Below are positions 55,279 to 63,318 of a stretch of DNA of 64,000 nucleotides, piece by piece; positions within the stretch are counted from its first letter, which is position 1; the number at the start of each line of letters is the position of its first letter. Made by a program: the position numbers and the translations under genes. Source of the stretch: Streptomyces vinaceus (GTDB taxonomy: Bacteria > Actinomycetota > Actinomycetes > Streptomycetales > Streptomycetaceae). Under the pieces are notes generated by a model. The model was not told the DNA's origin and made no database searches. It was given only the letters and a program-made list of their open reading frames with translations. Location: positions 1,736,001 to 1,800,000 of the forward strand of contig NZ_CP023692.1 of NCBI RefSeq assembly GCF_008704935.1. The letters are read 5' to 3'.

Positions 55279-57678
55279 TCAGCTGCGCAGCGGGCCCTCG
55301 CAGCTGTAGCTCGACGTGCCCGCCTTGTGGTCGGTCCAGATCTCCACGGGGCTGAAGGAGCAGTTCATGTCGGCCAGGTTGTTGGAGGCCGCGCCCGCCC
55401 GGTCGAGGATGAAGTAGTCCACCGTCTCCGACATGTCCTTGAAGTTCTGGTCGTCGCTGCGCCAGTTCTTCAGGTTGGCGGTGATCCGGCCGGTACAGGT
55501 GAACCGGCGCTTGCCGGAGTCGCCGTTCTCCACGCAGTCCGGGGTGTTGTACGTGGCCGTCGCGAAGGCCGACTTCACGGATCCCAGCGCCGCGTCGCGC
55601 AGCTGGTCGTTGGGCGTGTAGCTGGTGTTCGGCACGTACAGCTGGTCGACCTTGGCGATCTGCGCGTCCAGGAAGCGGTTGTAGTCGCGCTGGAGGTAGG
55701 TGTCCGCGCCCATGCGGTGGCGCCAGGCGTCGTACCCGGCCACGTCGTTGGCCCGCAGGTGGGTGTACATCTCGCGCAGCAGCGAGGGCTTCTCGGTCCA
55801 CAGGAACTCGAAGAAGGTGCCCGCGTAGTTGTAGAAGCGGAAGCCGTCGCCGTCGTACGTCGCGTTCAGCAGCTGCTCGACCGTCATCCGCGGGCCGCCG
55901 CCGGCCGTGTCGGCCATGACGCCCTTGACCAGGGACTTGCGGACGGCGATGCCGTTGTCGCGGGTGGCGCCGTCGAAGAACTCGGCCGTGCCCTCGTCCA
56001 TGGCGGTCGTCCGGTCGCCCTCGTACCAGGGGCCCTCGCCGAAGAACCCGGGGACGGCGAAACGGCCGTTGAGGTAGTGCGTGTACTCGTGCCGGAAGAG
56101 CTCTTCGAGGGTGAGGGAGGAGTCCTGCGGGACACGGCGCTGGTACGTGTAGAACGTGGCGCCGTTCTCGATGTACATGCCGCCGTTCTCCGTGCCGTAT
56201 CCGTACAGCATCGTCTGGTAGGTCACGTAGTCGGCGCGGGAGGCGTACAGCACGATGTTCAGCGTGGTGTTGGGGTCGCCGGCCAGCGGCTGGTCGGTCC
56301 CGACGACCCGGTGGAACTGCGTCTTGACCTGCTTGCTCGCGTAGTACAGCTGGTCGACGGTGGCCCGGTCCAGGGCCGTGCGGACCTTGATGCCGCCGTT
56401 GTCGTAGGTGTAGGTGTTCGGGAAGAGCATCTTCTCGATGTCCTCCTTGCACACCCCGTACTGCTTGCACGCGTTGTAGGTGTTCAGCCAGGAGACGATC
56501 TTGGCCCAGGGCTCGCTGCCGGTCCCGAAGGCGGACTTGACCGGCTCCAGCAGGCCGCCGAGGTCGGCGGATATCTGGTCCTGGAGTCCCTCGATCTGGC
56601 CGAAGCGGCCGTACTCGCCCAGCGCGTCGCGCACCACCCAGGCGTTGGTGGTGCCCTTGAGGTGGGTGTAGCCGGCGAAGGCCTTGAAGGCGGCCCGGTA
56701 GCCGGGGTCGGCCTTGGCGGCGGCCTGGAAGGCGGCGTCCTGGTTGCCCGGGTACACACCGAGGTAGTTGACCGTGAGGGCCGCGAGGGCGGCGCCGCCC
56801 CAGTTCGCGTCGCCGCTGGTGGCGGGGTGCGAGGCGTCCAGGGTGGTCAGGACCTTCTTGATCAGTCCGAGCTGGGTCTGGCGCATGCCGGGGCCGGTGG
56901 AGTAGAGGGCCTCGCGCAGGGTCCGGGCGTTGGAGGCGGTGGCGTCGAAGGTGCGGGCCGCGTTGCCGAAGTCGGTGACGGCCCGGCTCATGACGGCGGC
57001 GGTCGCGGCGTCCGTCAGGTCGATCTCCTCGCGCGAGAAGTCGTGGTAGACGGCCGCGTGGAGGTAGGTGAACATCTCCTCCAGGTGGGAGGAGTTACGG
57101 CCGTCGTGCGCGGCGGCCAGGCCGGATATCCGGCGGGCGACGGCCTGGACGTGCGCGTCGTCCATGACGGGTGCGAGGCGGGCGTCCCAGGTCCAGATCA
57201 GCCCGCGCAGACAGCCGTCGGCGGTGACGGCCGGGTCGGCGAGGAAGTCGGCGAGCTGCTCCGGGCTCAGGCCCGTGATCCCGTCGAGGGTGCAGGGGAC
57301 GCCCGCGGCGACGCTGCGCGCCGTGGGCGCGGCCTGGACGGCGGCGCGCTCGCGGCTCTTCTCACCGCGCTCGGTGAGGTGCGCGGCCGGGGCGGCGGCC
57401 GGGGCGGCGCCGGGGACGCGGCCGTCGGCGGCCAGCCCGCCCGGAGCCTGGGCCGTCGCCGGCGCGGCCTCCTTGGGCGAGGCGAGGTGGTCGACCTCGT
57501 CGAACGGGTTCGCGCCGGGAGCGCCGGAGGTGAAGGTGCCGGGCACGGCGGCCGGGGCGGGCGCGGCCACGGGGGCCCGGTCCGCGGTCTGGGACACGGC
57601 CTGGCCGGCGGAGGCGAGGAGCGTGACGGCGACGGCGGCGGAGAGGAGGGACGTACGCACAGCTCTGTGCTGGGACAC
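55279..57678 (-). CDS. Secreted M9-family collagenase
   Basis: 799 residues. Signal peptide (VRTSLLSAAVAVTLLASAGQAVS), a Pro/Ala-rich propeptide, then an M9 activator plus peptidase unit. The zinc motif HEYTH is near residue 529, with the third-ligand Glu in MDEGTAEFFDG about 30 residues on; VLYASRADYVTYQTMLYGYGTENGGMYIENGATFYTYQR is a classic M9 stretch. The C-terminal 100 residues form a Cys-containing domain, not PKD-like. GTG at 57678 has AGGAG 6 nt upstream; a TTG one codon earlier is possible. It should cut triple-helical collagen outside the cell. Its promoter cassette is nearly identical to the peptide importer's. Confidence 0.9.
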   Translation of the reverse strand: MSQHRAVRTSLLSAAVAVTLLASAGQAVSQTADRAPVAAPAPAAVPGTFTSGAPGANPFDEVDHLASPKEAAPATAQAPGGLAADGRVPGAAPAAAPAAHLTERGEKSRERAAVQAAPTARSVAAGVPCTLDGITGLSPEQLADFLADPAVTADGCLRGLIWTWDARLAPVMDDAHVQAVARRISGLAAAHDGRNSSHLEEMFTYLHAAVYHDFSREEIDLTDAATAAVMSRAVTDFGNAARTFDATASNARTLREALYSTGPGMRQTQLGLIKKVLTTLDASHPATSGDANWGGAALAALTVNYLGVYPGNQDAAFQAAAKADPGYRAAFKAFAGYTHLKGTTNAWVVRDALGEYGRFGQIEGLQDQISADLGGLLEPVKSAFGTGSEPWAKIVSWLNTYNACKQYGVCKEDIEKMLFPNTYTYDNGGIKVRTALDRATVDQLYYASKQVKTQFHRVVGTDQPLAGDPNTTLNIVLYASRADYVTYQTMLYGYGTENGGMYIENGATFYTYQRRVPQDSSLTLEELFRHEYTHYLNGRFAVPGFFGEGPWYEGDRTTAMDEGTAEFFDGATRDNGIAVRKSLVKGVMADTAGGGPRMTVEQLLNATYDGDGFRFYNYAGTFFEFLWTEKPSLLREMYTHLRANDVAGYDAWRHRMGADTYLQRDYNRFLDAQIAKVDQLYVPNTSYTPNDQLRDAALGSVKSAFATATYNTPDCVENGDSGKRRFTCTGRITANLKNWRSDDQNFKDMSETVDYFILDRAGAASNNLADMNCSFSPVEIWTDHKAGTSSYSCEGPLRS

Positions 57679-57796
57679 CAAGAACTCCTGGTTGGGAAGG
57701 GAGGTGGGGGAAGTGGTGCGCGAATACATGAAATGTCTGAACTGCCCTGCGTCACCCGGCGTTTGACGGGGATTAACGTGCCGCGGTGTGAGCTGT

Positions 57797-57825
57797 AACA
57801 TAGTAATGTGAAATTGCACTGACAA
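57797..57825 (-). promoter_or_regulatory. Collagenase promoter/operator, shared with the divergent aminopeptidase
   Basis: Minus strand TTGTCA (57825-57820), 17 nt, TATGTT (57802-57797), with operator core AATTTCACATT at 57805-57815. On the plus strand TTAACG (57773-57778), 17 nt, TAACAT (57796-57801) could serve the aminopeptidase, placing the operator at its start point. Confidence 0.65.
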
Positions 57826-57868
57826 GACCTGTGCGCCCACCAGTTCGCACCTTCTTGAGGGAGCCCCG

Positions 57869-59239
57869 ATGACCGACACCCCCTCCCGACTCAACATCGG
57901 CAGCCACGACCTCCCGGTATCACCGGAGTTGTCCCGCTTCATGGCCGCCGACTGGGCGCCGTCCCCCCTCCCCGACACCGCGCGGGTGTCCGCGTACGAG
58001 GTCACCCCGGTCCGGCGCGAGCGGCTCTCGGCGCGCTTCCCGGGGGAGCGGCTGATCATCCCGGCCGGCGAACTCAAGGTCCGCACCAACGACTGCGACC
58101 ACCGCTTCCGCCCGCACAGCGCGTACGCCTGGCTGACCGGGCTGACCGGCGAGGACCAGGTGGGCCACGTCCTGGTCCTGGAGCCCTCCGGCCCGCACGG
58201 CCACGAGCCCGTGCTGTACCTGCGCCCCCGCTCCCCGCGCTCCGGCGGCAACGAGGAGTTCTACCGGGACCGCCGCTACGGGGAGTTCTGGGTCGGCCGC
58301 CGCCCCGACCTGGCCGAGGCCGAGCGGCTGACCGGCCTGCGCTGCGCCCACCTGGACGATCTCGGCTCCCCGGCGGGCCGCGACGCCGCCACCGACACCG
58401 AACTGGCCGCCGCCCTGTCGGAGCTGCGCCTGGTGAAGGACGCCTGGGAGGTCGGGCAGCTCCAGCTCGCCGTCGACCACACCGCCGCCGGTTTCGAGGA
58501 CGTCGTACGGGCGCTGCCGCGCGCCCTGGCGCACCCGCGCGGCGAGCGGTGGATCGAGGGGGTGTTCGGCCTGCGCGCGCGGGCGGAGGGCAACGGCACC
58601 GGGTACGACACGATCGCCGCCTCGGGCGCGCACGCGTGCGTGCTGCACTGGATCCGCAACGACGGCCGGCTCGACCGCGGCGATCTGCTGCTGCTGGACG
58701 CGGGCGTGGAGACCGACAGCCTCTACACCGCGGACATCACGCGCACCCTCCCGCTGTCGGGGCGGTTCTCCCCCGTCCAGCGGCAGGTGTACGAACTGGT
58801 CCTGGCCGCGCAGGACGCGGGCATCGCGGCGCTGCGCCCGGGCGCCAGCTTCCGGGACTTCCACCGGGCCGGGATGCGGGTGATCGCGGAGGGGCTGGCG
58901 GAGTGGGGCGTCCTGAAGGACGCGCGGGGCGATCTGCACCGGCGGTACACGCTGTGCAGCAGCGGTCACATGCTGGGGCTCGACGTCCACGACTGCGCGA
59001 AGGCGCGCGCGGAGACCTACCTGGACGGGGTGCTGGAGGAGGGCCAGGTGCTGACGGTCGAGCCGGGCCTGTACCTCCAGCCGGACGACGAGACCCTGCC
59101 GCCGGAGCTTCGGGGCATCGGCGTGCGCATCGAGGACGACCTGGTCATCACGGCGGAGGGCGCCCGGCTGATGTCGGGCGCCCTGCCCCGCACGGTCGCG
59201 GGGATCGAGGAGTGGATGGGGAACCTGCTCGCCGGCTGA
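57869..59239 (+). CDS. Xaa-Pro aminopeptidase (M24B, PepP-like)
   Basis: 456 residues: N-terminal AMP_N domain (SAYAWLTGL) and C-terminal creatinase fold with the five dimetal ligands visible: LLLDAGVE (about Asp276), YTADITRT, SSGHMLGLDVHD, TVEPGLYL and VRIEDDLVI. It removes the N-terminal residue before proline, the repeated pattern in collagen peptides. No signal peptide. GAGGGAG precedes the ATG. It is divergent from the collagenase gene and shares its operator region. A 16-bp-arm terminator with a TTCG loop follows. Confidence 0.9.
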   Translation: MTDTPSRLNIGSHDLPVSPELSRFMAADWAPSPLPDTARVSAYEVTPVRRERLSARFPGERLIIPAGELKVRTNDCDHRFRPHSAYAWLTGLTGEDQVGHVLVLEPSGPHGHEPVLYLRPRSPRSGGNEEFYRDRRYGEFWVGRRPDLAEAERLTGLRCAHLDDLGSPAGRDAATDTELAAALSELRLVKDAWEVGQLQLAVDHTAAGFEDVVRALPRALAHPRGERWIEGVFGLRARAEGNGTGYDTIAASGAHACVLHWIRNDGRLDRGDLLLLDAGVETDSLYTADITRTLPLSGRFSPVQRQVYELVLAAQDAGIAALRPGASFRDFHRAGMRVIAEGLAEWGVLKDARGDLHRRYTLCSSGHMLGLDVHDCAKARAETYLDGVLEEGQVLTVEPGLYLQPDDETLPPELRGIGVRIEDDLVITAEGARLMSGALPRTVAGIEEWMGNLLAG

Positions 59240-59254
59240 GCAACCGCGGACGGA

Positions 59255-59290
59255 ACGGGTCCTGCCTGCCTTCGGGCAGGCAGGACCCGT
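59255..59290. terminator. Bidirectional terminator with TTCG tetraloop
   Basis: Perfect 16-bp arms (59255-59270, 59275-59290) around TTCG, between the convergent aminopeptidase and Gly-rich protein genes. Confidence 0.9.
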
Positions 59291-59307
59291 GTCCCGCGTG
59301 GCTGGAT

Positions 59308-59883
59308 CTAGTGGCCCCCGCCTCCACCACCGCCGCCACCGCCGCCGTTGCCGCCACCACCGCCGCCGTTGCCTCCGCCGCCGCCACCGTCGCCACCGCC
59401 GCCGCCGTCGTGGCCACCGCCACCGCCACCACCGTCGCCGCCGCCGTTGCCACCGCCGCCGCCACCGTCGTGGCCGCCACCGCCACCGTCGCCGCCGTAA
59501 CCGCCGCGGCCGGATCCGTTGTCGCTCCAGCCGTTGTCGTGGCCACCGCTCCAGTTGTTGTCGTTGCGGTTGTCATGGCCCGAGCGACTGTCGTTCCAGC
59601 GGCCGTTGTTCCAGTTGTCGTTCCAGTTGGCGTTGTTGTGACGGCCGTTGTTCCACGAGTCGTCGTCCCAGCACCAGCTGGGCCGCTCGTTCCAGTTGTT
59701 CCAGCGCGAGGAGTCGCAGCAGTCACGCCAGTTGTTGTGCGAGCGCCAGTCGTCGGAGCACCAACCGGAGTTGTTCTGCTGGGTCTGCGGCAGACCTGCG
59801 GCAACCGCTCCGCCGACAGGCATCAGACCGAGCGCGACGCCCGCGGCTCCTGCCACGATCGTCGCGGTGATGACACGGCGCAT
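59308..59883 (-). CDS. Secreted Asn/Trp-rich and Gly-rich low-complexity protein
   Basis: 191 residues, no recognised family. A Sec signal (MRRVITATIVAGAAGVALG ... AVAAG) precedes a segment rich in Asn, Trp, Asp, Ser and Arg with four Cys (WCSDDW, DCCDSS, WCWDDD). A tail of about 65 residues follows, nearly all Gly broken by His-Asp, Asn or Asp and ending GGGH. The ATG at 59883 has GGAGG 9 nt upstream; an ATG two codons earlier is closer to it. It could be a wall or surface-coat protein; nothing in the neighbourhood decides. Confidence 0.65.
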   Translation of the reverse strand: MRRVITATIVAGAAGVALGLMPVGGAVAAGLPQTQQNNSGWCSDDWRSHNNWRDCCDSSRWNNWNERPSWCWDDDSWNNGRHNNANWNDNWNNGRWNDSRSGHDNRNDNNWSGGHDNGWSDNGSGRGGYGGDGGGGGHDGGGGGGNGGGDGGGGGGGHDGGGGGDGGGGGGNGGGGGGNGGGGGGGGGGGH

Positions 59884-59993
59884 GACCATGCACCTCCGAG
59901 GATTGAGACATTCCTTACAAAAAGGTCATTCCCACCCTCACCCCTCCCCGGCCGACTGTCAAAGGCACCTGGTCAGCGCTGCGGCAACCAGAA

Positions 59994-60398
59994 CTAGCCC
60001 GTACCGAGTACGGCGATACCGTCCAGTTCCACCAGGGCGGGCTCGTCCCAGAGCCGGACGACCCCGATGACGGCCATCGCCGGATAGTCCCGGCCGGCCA
60101 GCCGGCGCCAGATACGGCCCAGTTCGGGCGCGTGCACGCGGTACGCCTCCACGTCGACCGTGTACACGGTCACCCGGGCCAGGTCCGCCGGAGTGCCGCC
60201 CGCCGCGGCGAGGGCGGCCAGCAGGTTGCCCAGCGCGCGTTCGAACTGCCCGGGCAGGTCCTCCCCCACCACCTTGCCCTCGGTGTCGAGCGCGGTCTGG
60301 CCCGCCAGGAAGACGAGCCGGGTGCCGCTCGCGGCCACGGCGTGCGAGAAACCCGTCGCCGGGGAGAGCTCCGCCGGATTGATCCGCTCCAGGCTCAC
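59994..60398 (-). CDS. RidA/YjgF-family imine deaminase
   Basis: 134 residues. RidA marks: GFSHAVAASGTRLVFLAGQTALDTEGKVV, FERALGNLLAALAAAGGTPADLARVTVYTVD, and the C-terminal RLWDEPALVELDGIAV. The active Arg of canonical RidA (normally in a xRxxV context) seems displaced, so a paralogue function is possible. The GTG start overlaps the acyl-CoA dehydrogenase stop (GTGA) and has AAGGAG 8 nt upstream. Confidence 0.85.
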   Translation of the reverse strand: MSLERINPAELSPATGFSHAVAASGTRLVFLAGQTALDTEGKVVGEDLPGQFERALGNLLAALAAAGGTPADLARVTVYTVDVEAYRVHAPELGRIWRRLAGRDYPAMAVIGVVRLWDEPALVELDGIAVLGTG

Positions 60399-61528
60399 CG
60401 GTAGAGCTCCTTCGCGATGATGGTGCGCTGGACCTCGCTGGCGCCCTCGTAGATCCTCGGCGCCCGGACCTCCCGGTACAGGTGCTCCAGCAGGTGGCCG
60501 CGCTGGAGGGCGACGGCCCCGTGCAGCTGCACCGCGTGGTCCACCACGTACTGGGCGGTCTCCGTCGCGAGCAGTTTGGCCATCGCCGACCGGCGCGGGA
60601 CGTCCGGCGAGCCGGCGTCGTACGCGCCCGCCGCCGCGTACACCAGGAGCCGGGCGGCCTCGGTCCGGGTGGCCATCTCCGCCACCCGGTGGCCCACCGC
60701 CTGGAGGTCCCCCAGGACGCCGCCGAAGGCGCGGCGGGCCGCCGTGTACGCCAAGGTCGCGTCCAGGGCGGCCCGGGCCATGCCCACGGCGAAGGCGCCC
60801 ACGCTGGGCCGGAACCGGTTCAGGGTGTCCATCGCCACGCGAAAGCCCCGGCCGGGCTCGCCGAGCAGGTCCTGCGGGCCCACCGGGACCCCGTCGAAGG
60901 ACAGCCGCCCGATCGGATGCGGGGAGAGCATGTCCAGCGGCTCGCCGCAGAGCCCGGCCCGGTCGGCCGGGACCAGGAAGGCGGTGACCCCCTTGGCCGC
61001 GGGGCCCTCGCCCGTCCGGGCGAACACCGTGTAGAAGTCCGCTTCGGGGGCGTTGGAGATCCAGCACTTCTCCCCGCTGAGCCGCCAGCCGCCGCCGTCC
61101 CGGTCCGCCGCGCTCCCGGTGTCCCGTACGGCCTCCAGCGCCAGTGCCGCCGCGTCCGAGCCCGCCCCCGGCTCGCTCAGCGCGAAGGCGGCCACCGCCC
61201 GCCCGGCCCGTACCTCCGGCAGCCAGCGCGCCCGCTGCTCCTGCGTACCCGAGGCGAGCACCGGATGCGCCCCCAGGCCCTGCAGGGCGAGGGCCGTCTC
61301 CGCCTCCGTGCACCCGTACGCGAGGGATTCGCGGAGCAGGCAGAGCTCCAGCGCCCCCGAGGTGAAGACCCGCTCCAGCAGGCCCAGCTCGCCCAGCGCC
61401 GCGAGCAGCGGGCGGTTGACCCGCCCCGGCTCCCCCTTGTCGGCGAGCGGCCGCAGCCGCTCCGCCGCCAGCGCGCGCAGCTGCCCGCACCACTCCTCTT
61501 GTTCCGCCCCGAGCGCGAATCCGGTCAT
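60395..61528 (-). CDS. Acyl-CoA dehydrogenase family protein
   Basis: 377 residues with the three ACAD domains: N-terminal helices, the FAD-binding ALSEPGAGSDAAAL and WISNAPEADFYTVFA strands, and the C-terminal helical domain ending IYEGASEVQRTIIAKELYR. The Glu in YEGASE is the likely catalytic base. The ATG at 61528 follows GGGGAT. It is coupled to ridA and divergent from an acyl-CoA ligase, forming a small acyl-CoA catabolic or modifying set. Confidence 0.88.
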   Translation of the reverse strand: MTGFALGAEQEEWCGQLRALAAERLRPLADKGEPGRVNRPLLAALGELGLLERVFTSGALELCLLRESLAYGCTEAETALALQGLGAHPVLASGTQEQRARWLPEVRAGRAVAAFALSEPGAGSDAAALALEAVRDTGSAADRDGGGWRLSGEKCWISNAPEADFYTVFARTGEGPAAKGVTAFLVPADRAGLCGEPLDMLSPHPIGRLSFDGVPVGPQDLLGEPGRGFRVAMDTLNRFRPSVGAFAVGMARAALDATLAYTAARRAFGGVLGDLQAVGHRVAEMATRTEAARLLVYAAAGAYDAGSPDVPRRSAMAKLLATETAQYVVDHAVQLHGAVALQRGHLLEHLYREVRAPRIYEGASEVQRTIIAKELYR

Positions 61529-61557
61529 CCGAACATCCCCGCTTCTATCGCGTCCTG

Positions 61558-61585
61558 TTGACTGCCGTCACCATCACGATACGCT
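61558..61585 (+). promoter_or_regulatory. Candidate promoter of the acyl-CoA ligase gene
   Basis: TTGACT (61558-61563), 16 nt, TACGCT (61580-61585), upstream of the ligase start; consistent with the housekeeping TTGAC / TAnnnT pattern. Confidence 0.5.
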
Positions 61586-61667
61586 CGTACCGCACCCGCA
61601 CGGCCCGCTCCGCCACTTCGGCCCCTCGCCCGGGGAGCCGCTGTCGTTGCAAGGGGGCGAACCCGCC

Positions 61668-63296
61668 TTGGAGCTCAAGCCTTCCGCCCACGCCGACACC
61701 TTCGCGCGCGATCATCTGCCGCCGCCGCACGCCTGGCCGCGGCTCCTCTTCGAGCTCCCCGAACTGGCCTACCCGGACCGGCTCAACTGCGGCGCGGAGC
61801 TGCTCGACGCCACCATCGACCGGTTCGGCCCGGACCGCCCCGCCTTCCGCAGCGGCACCGGCGAGGTGTGGTCGTACGGCGGGCTGCGGGCGCGCGTGGA
61901 CCGCATCGCCCACGTGCTCACGGCCGACCTCGGCGTGGTCCCCGGGAACCGGGTGCTCCTGCGCGGCCCCACCGGGCCCTGGCTCGCCGCGTGCTGGCTG
62001 GCGGTGATGAAGGCGGGCGCGGTGGCGGTGACGGTCCTGGCCCAGCAGCGGGCGCAGGAGCTGGCCACGGTCTGCGCGATGGCCCGGGTAGGGCACGCGC
62101 TGTGTCACGCGGACGTGCTGGACGACCTGGCCAAGGCGGAGGTGCCCGGCCTGCGGATCACCCCGTACGGCGGGGAGGGCGCCGACGACCTGCTGCGGCT
62201 GGCCGACCGGTACCGGGCGCCCTTCCCCGCCGTGGAGACCTCCGCCGACGACGTGGCCCTGATCGCGTTCACCTCGGGGACCACCGGCCGCCCCAAGGGC
62301 TGCATGCACTTCCACCGCGATCTGCTCTCGGTCGCCGACACCTTCTCCCGCAACGTCCTGCGCCCCCGCCCCGACGACGTCTTCGCGGGCAGTCCGCCCC
62401 TCGGCTTCACCTTCGGGCTGGGCGGCCTGGTCGTCTTCCCGCTGCGGGCCGGGGCCTCGGCGCTCCTGCTCGACCAGGCGGTCCCGCGCCGGCTGCTGCC
62501 GGCCCTCGCCCAGCACCGGGTCTCGGTGCTGTTTACCGCGCCGACCGCGTACCGGGCGATGCTGGACGAGCTCGGGACGGGCGAGGTGGGCACGTACGAC
62601 CTGTCCGCGCTGCGCCGCTGCGTCTCGGCGGGCGAGAACCTCCCGGCGGCCACCTGGCAGGCCTGGTACGAGCGCACCGGACTGCGCATCATCAACGGCA
62701 TCGGCGCCACCGAGCTGCTGCACATCTTCATCTCCGCGGCCGACGAGGACATCCGCCCGGGGACGACCGGCCGCGTGGTGCCGGGCTGGCAGGCCCGGGT
62801 CGTGGACGCCTCCGGGCGGCCGGTCGCGGACAACGAGCCGGGGCTGCTGGCGGTGCGCGGCCCGGTGGGCTGCCGGTATCTGGCGGATCCGCGGCAGGAG
62901 GAGTACGTACGGGACGGCTGGAACCTGACCGGCGACACCTACGTCCGCGATCCGGAGGGCTACTTCCGGTACGTCGCCCGGGCCGACGACATGATCGTCT
63001 CGGCGGGCTACAACATCGCGGGCCCGGAGGTGGAGGAAGCCCTGATGCGCCACCCGGACGTGGTGGAGGCGGCGGTGGTGGGCCGCCCGGACGAGCGACG
63101 CGGGCAGATCGTGGTGGCGTACGCCGTCGTACGGGCGGGCGCGGAGCCGGACGAGGAGGCCCTGCGCGCGTTCATGCGGGCGGAGCTGGCCCCGTACAAG
63201 TGCCCGCGCGCCTTCGTCTTCCTCCCGGCCCTCCCCCGGACGGCGACGGGCAAACTGCAGCGCTTCCGGCTGCGCGACACCGCGAGCCCGGCCTGA
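61668..63296 (+). CDS. AMP-dependent aryl/acyl-CoA ligase (2-aminobenzoate-CoA ligase-like)
   Basis: 542 residues. ANL-superfamily marks: P-loop AFTSGTTGRPKGCMHFHRD, NGIGATELLHIF, the hinge region YFRYVARADDMIVSAGYNI, and PRTATGKLQRFRLR with the catalytic Lys. The N-terminus (ELKPSAHADTFARDHLPPPHAWP) is like that of benzoate/anthranilate-type CoA ligases. TTG at 61668 has AAGGGGG about 10 nt upstream; no ATG or GTG is nearby in frame. The PaaX-type regulator next door suggests control by an aromatic-CoA. Exact acid unknown. Confidence 0.82.
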   Translation: MELKPSAHADTFARDHLPPPHAWPRLLFELPELAYPDRLNCGAELLDATIDRFGPDRPAFRSGTGEVWSYGGLRARVDRIAHVLTADLGVVPGNRVLLRGPTGPWLAACWLAVMKAGAVAVTVLAQQRAQELATVCAMARVGHALCHADVLDDLAKAEVPGLRITPYGGEGADDLLRLADRYRAPFPAVETSADDVALIAFTSGTTGRPKGCMHFHRDLLSVADTFSRNVLRPRPDDVFAGSPPLGFTFGLGGLVVFPLRAGASALLLDQAVPRRLLPALAQHRVSVLFTAPTAYRAMLDELGTGEVGTYDLSALRRCVSAGENLPAATWQAWYERTGLRIINGIGATELLHIFISAADEDIRPGTTGRVVPGWQARVVDASGRPVADNEPGLLAVRGPVGCRYLADPRQEEYVRDGWNLTGDTYVRDPEGYFRYVARADDMIVSAGYNIAGPEVEEALMRHPDVVEAAVVGRPDERRGQIVVAYAVVRAGAEPDEEALRAFMRAELAPYKCPRAFVFLPALPRTATGKLQRFRLRDTASPA

Positions 63297-63318
63297 TCGA
63301 CAAGCCTAGAGTGAACCC

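Noticed and set aside
59308..59510. Repetitive CCGCCACCG-type sequence, considered as a CRISPR or satellite array
   Set aside because: Units are irregular and without spacers; the sequence is best read as glycine codons of a secreted protein.
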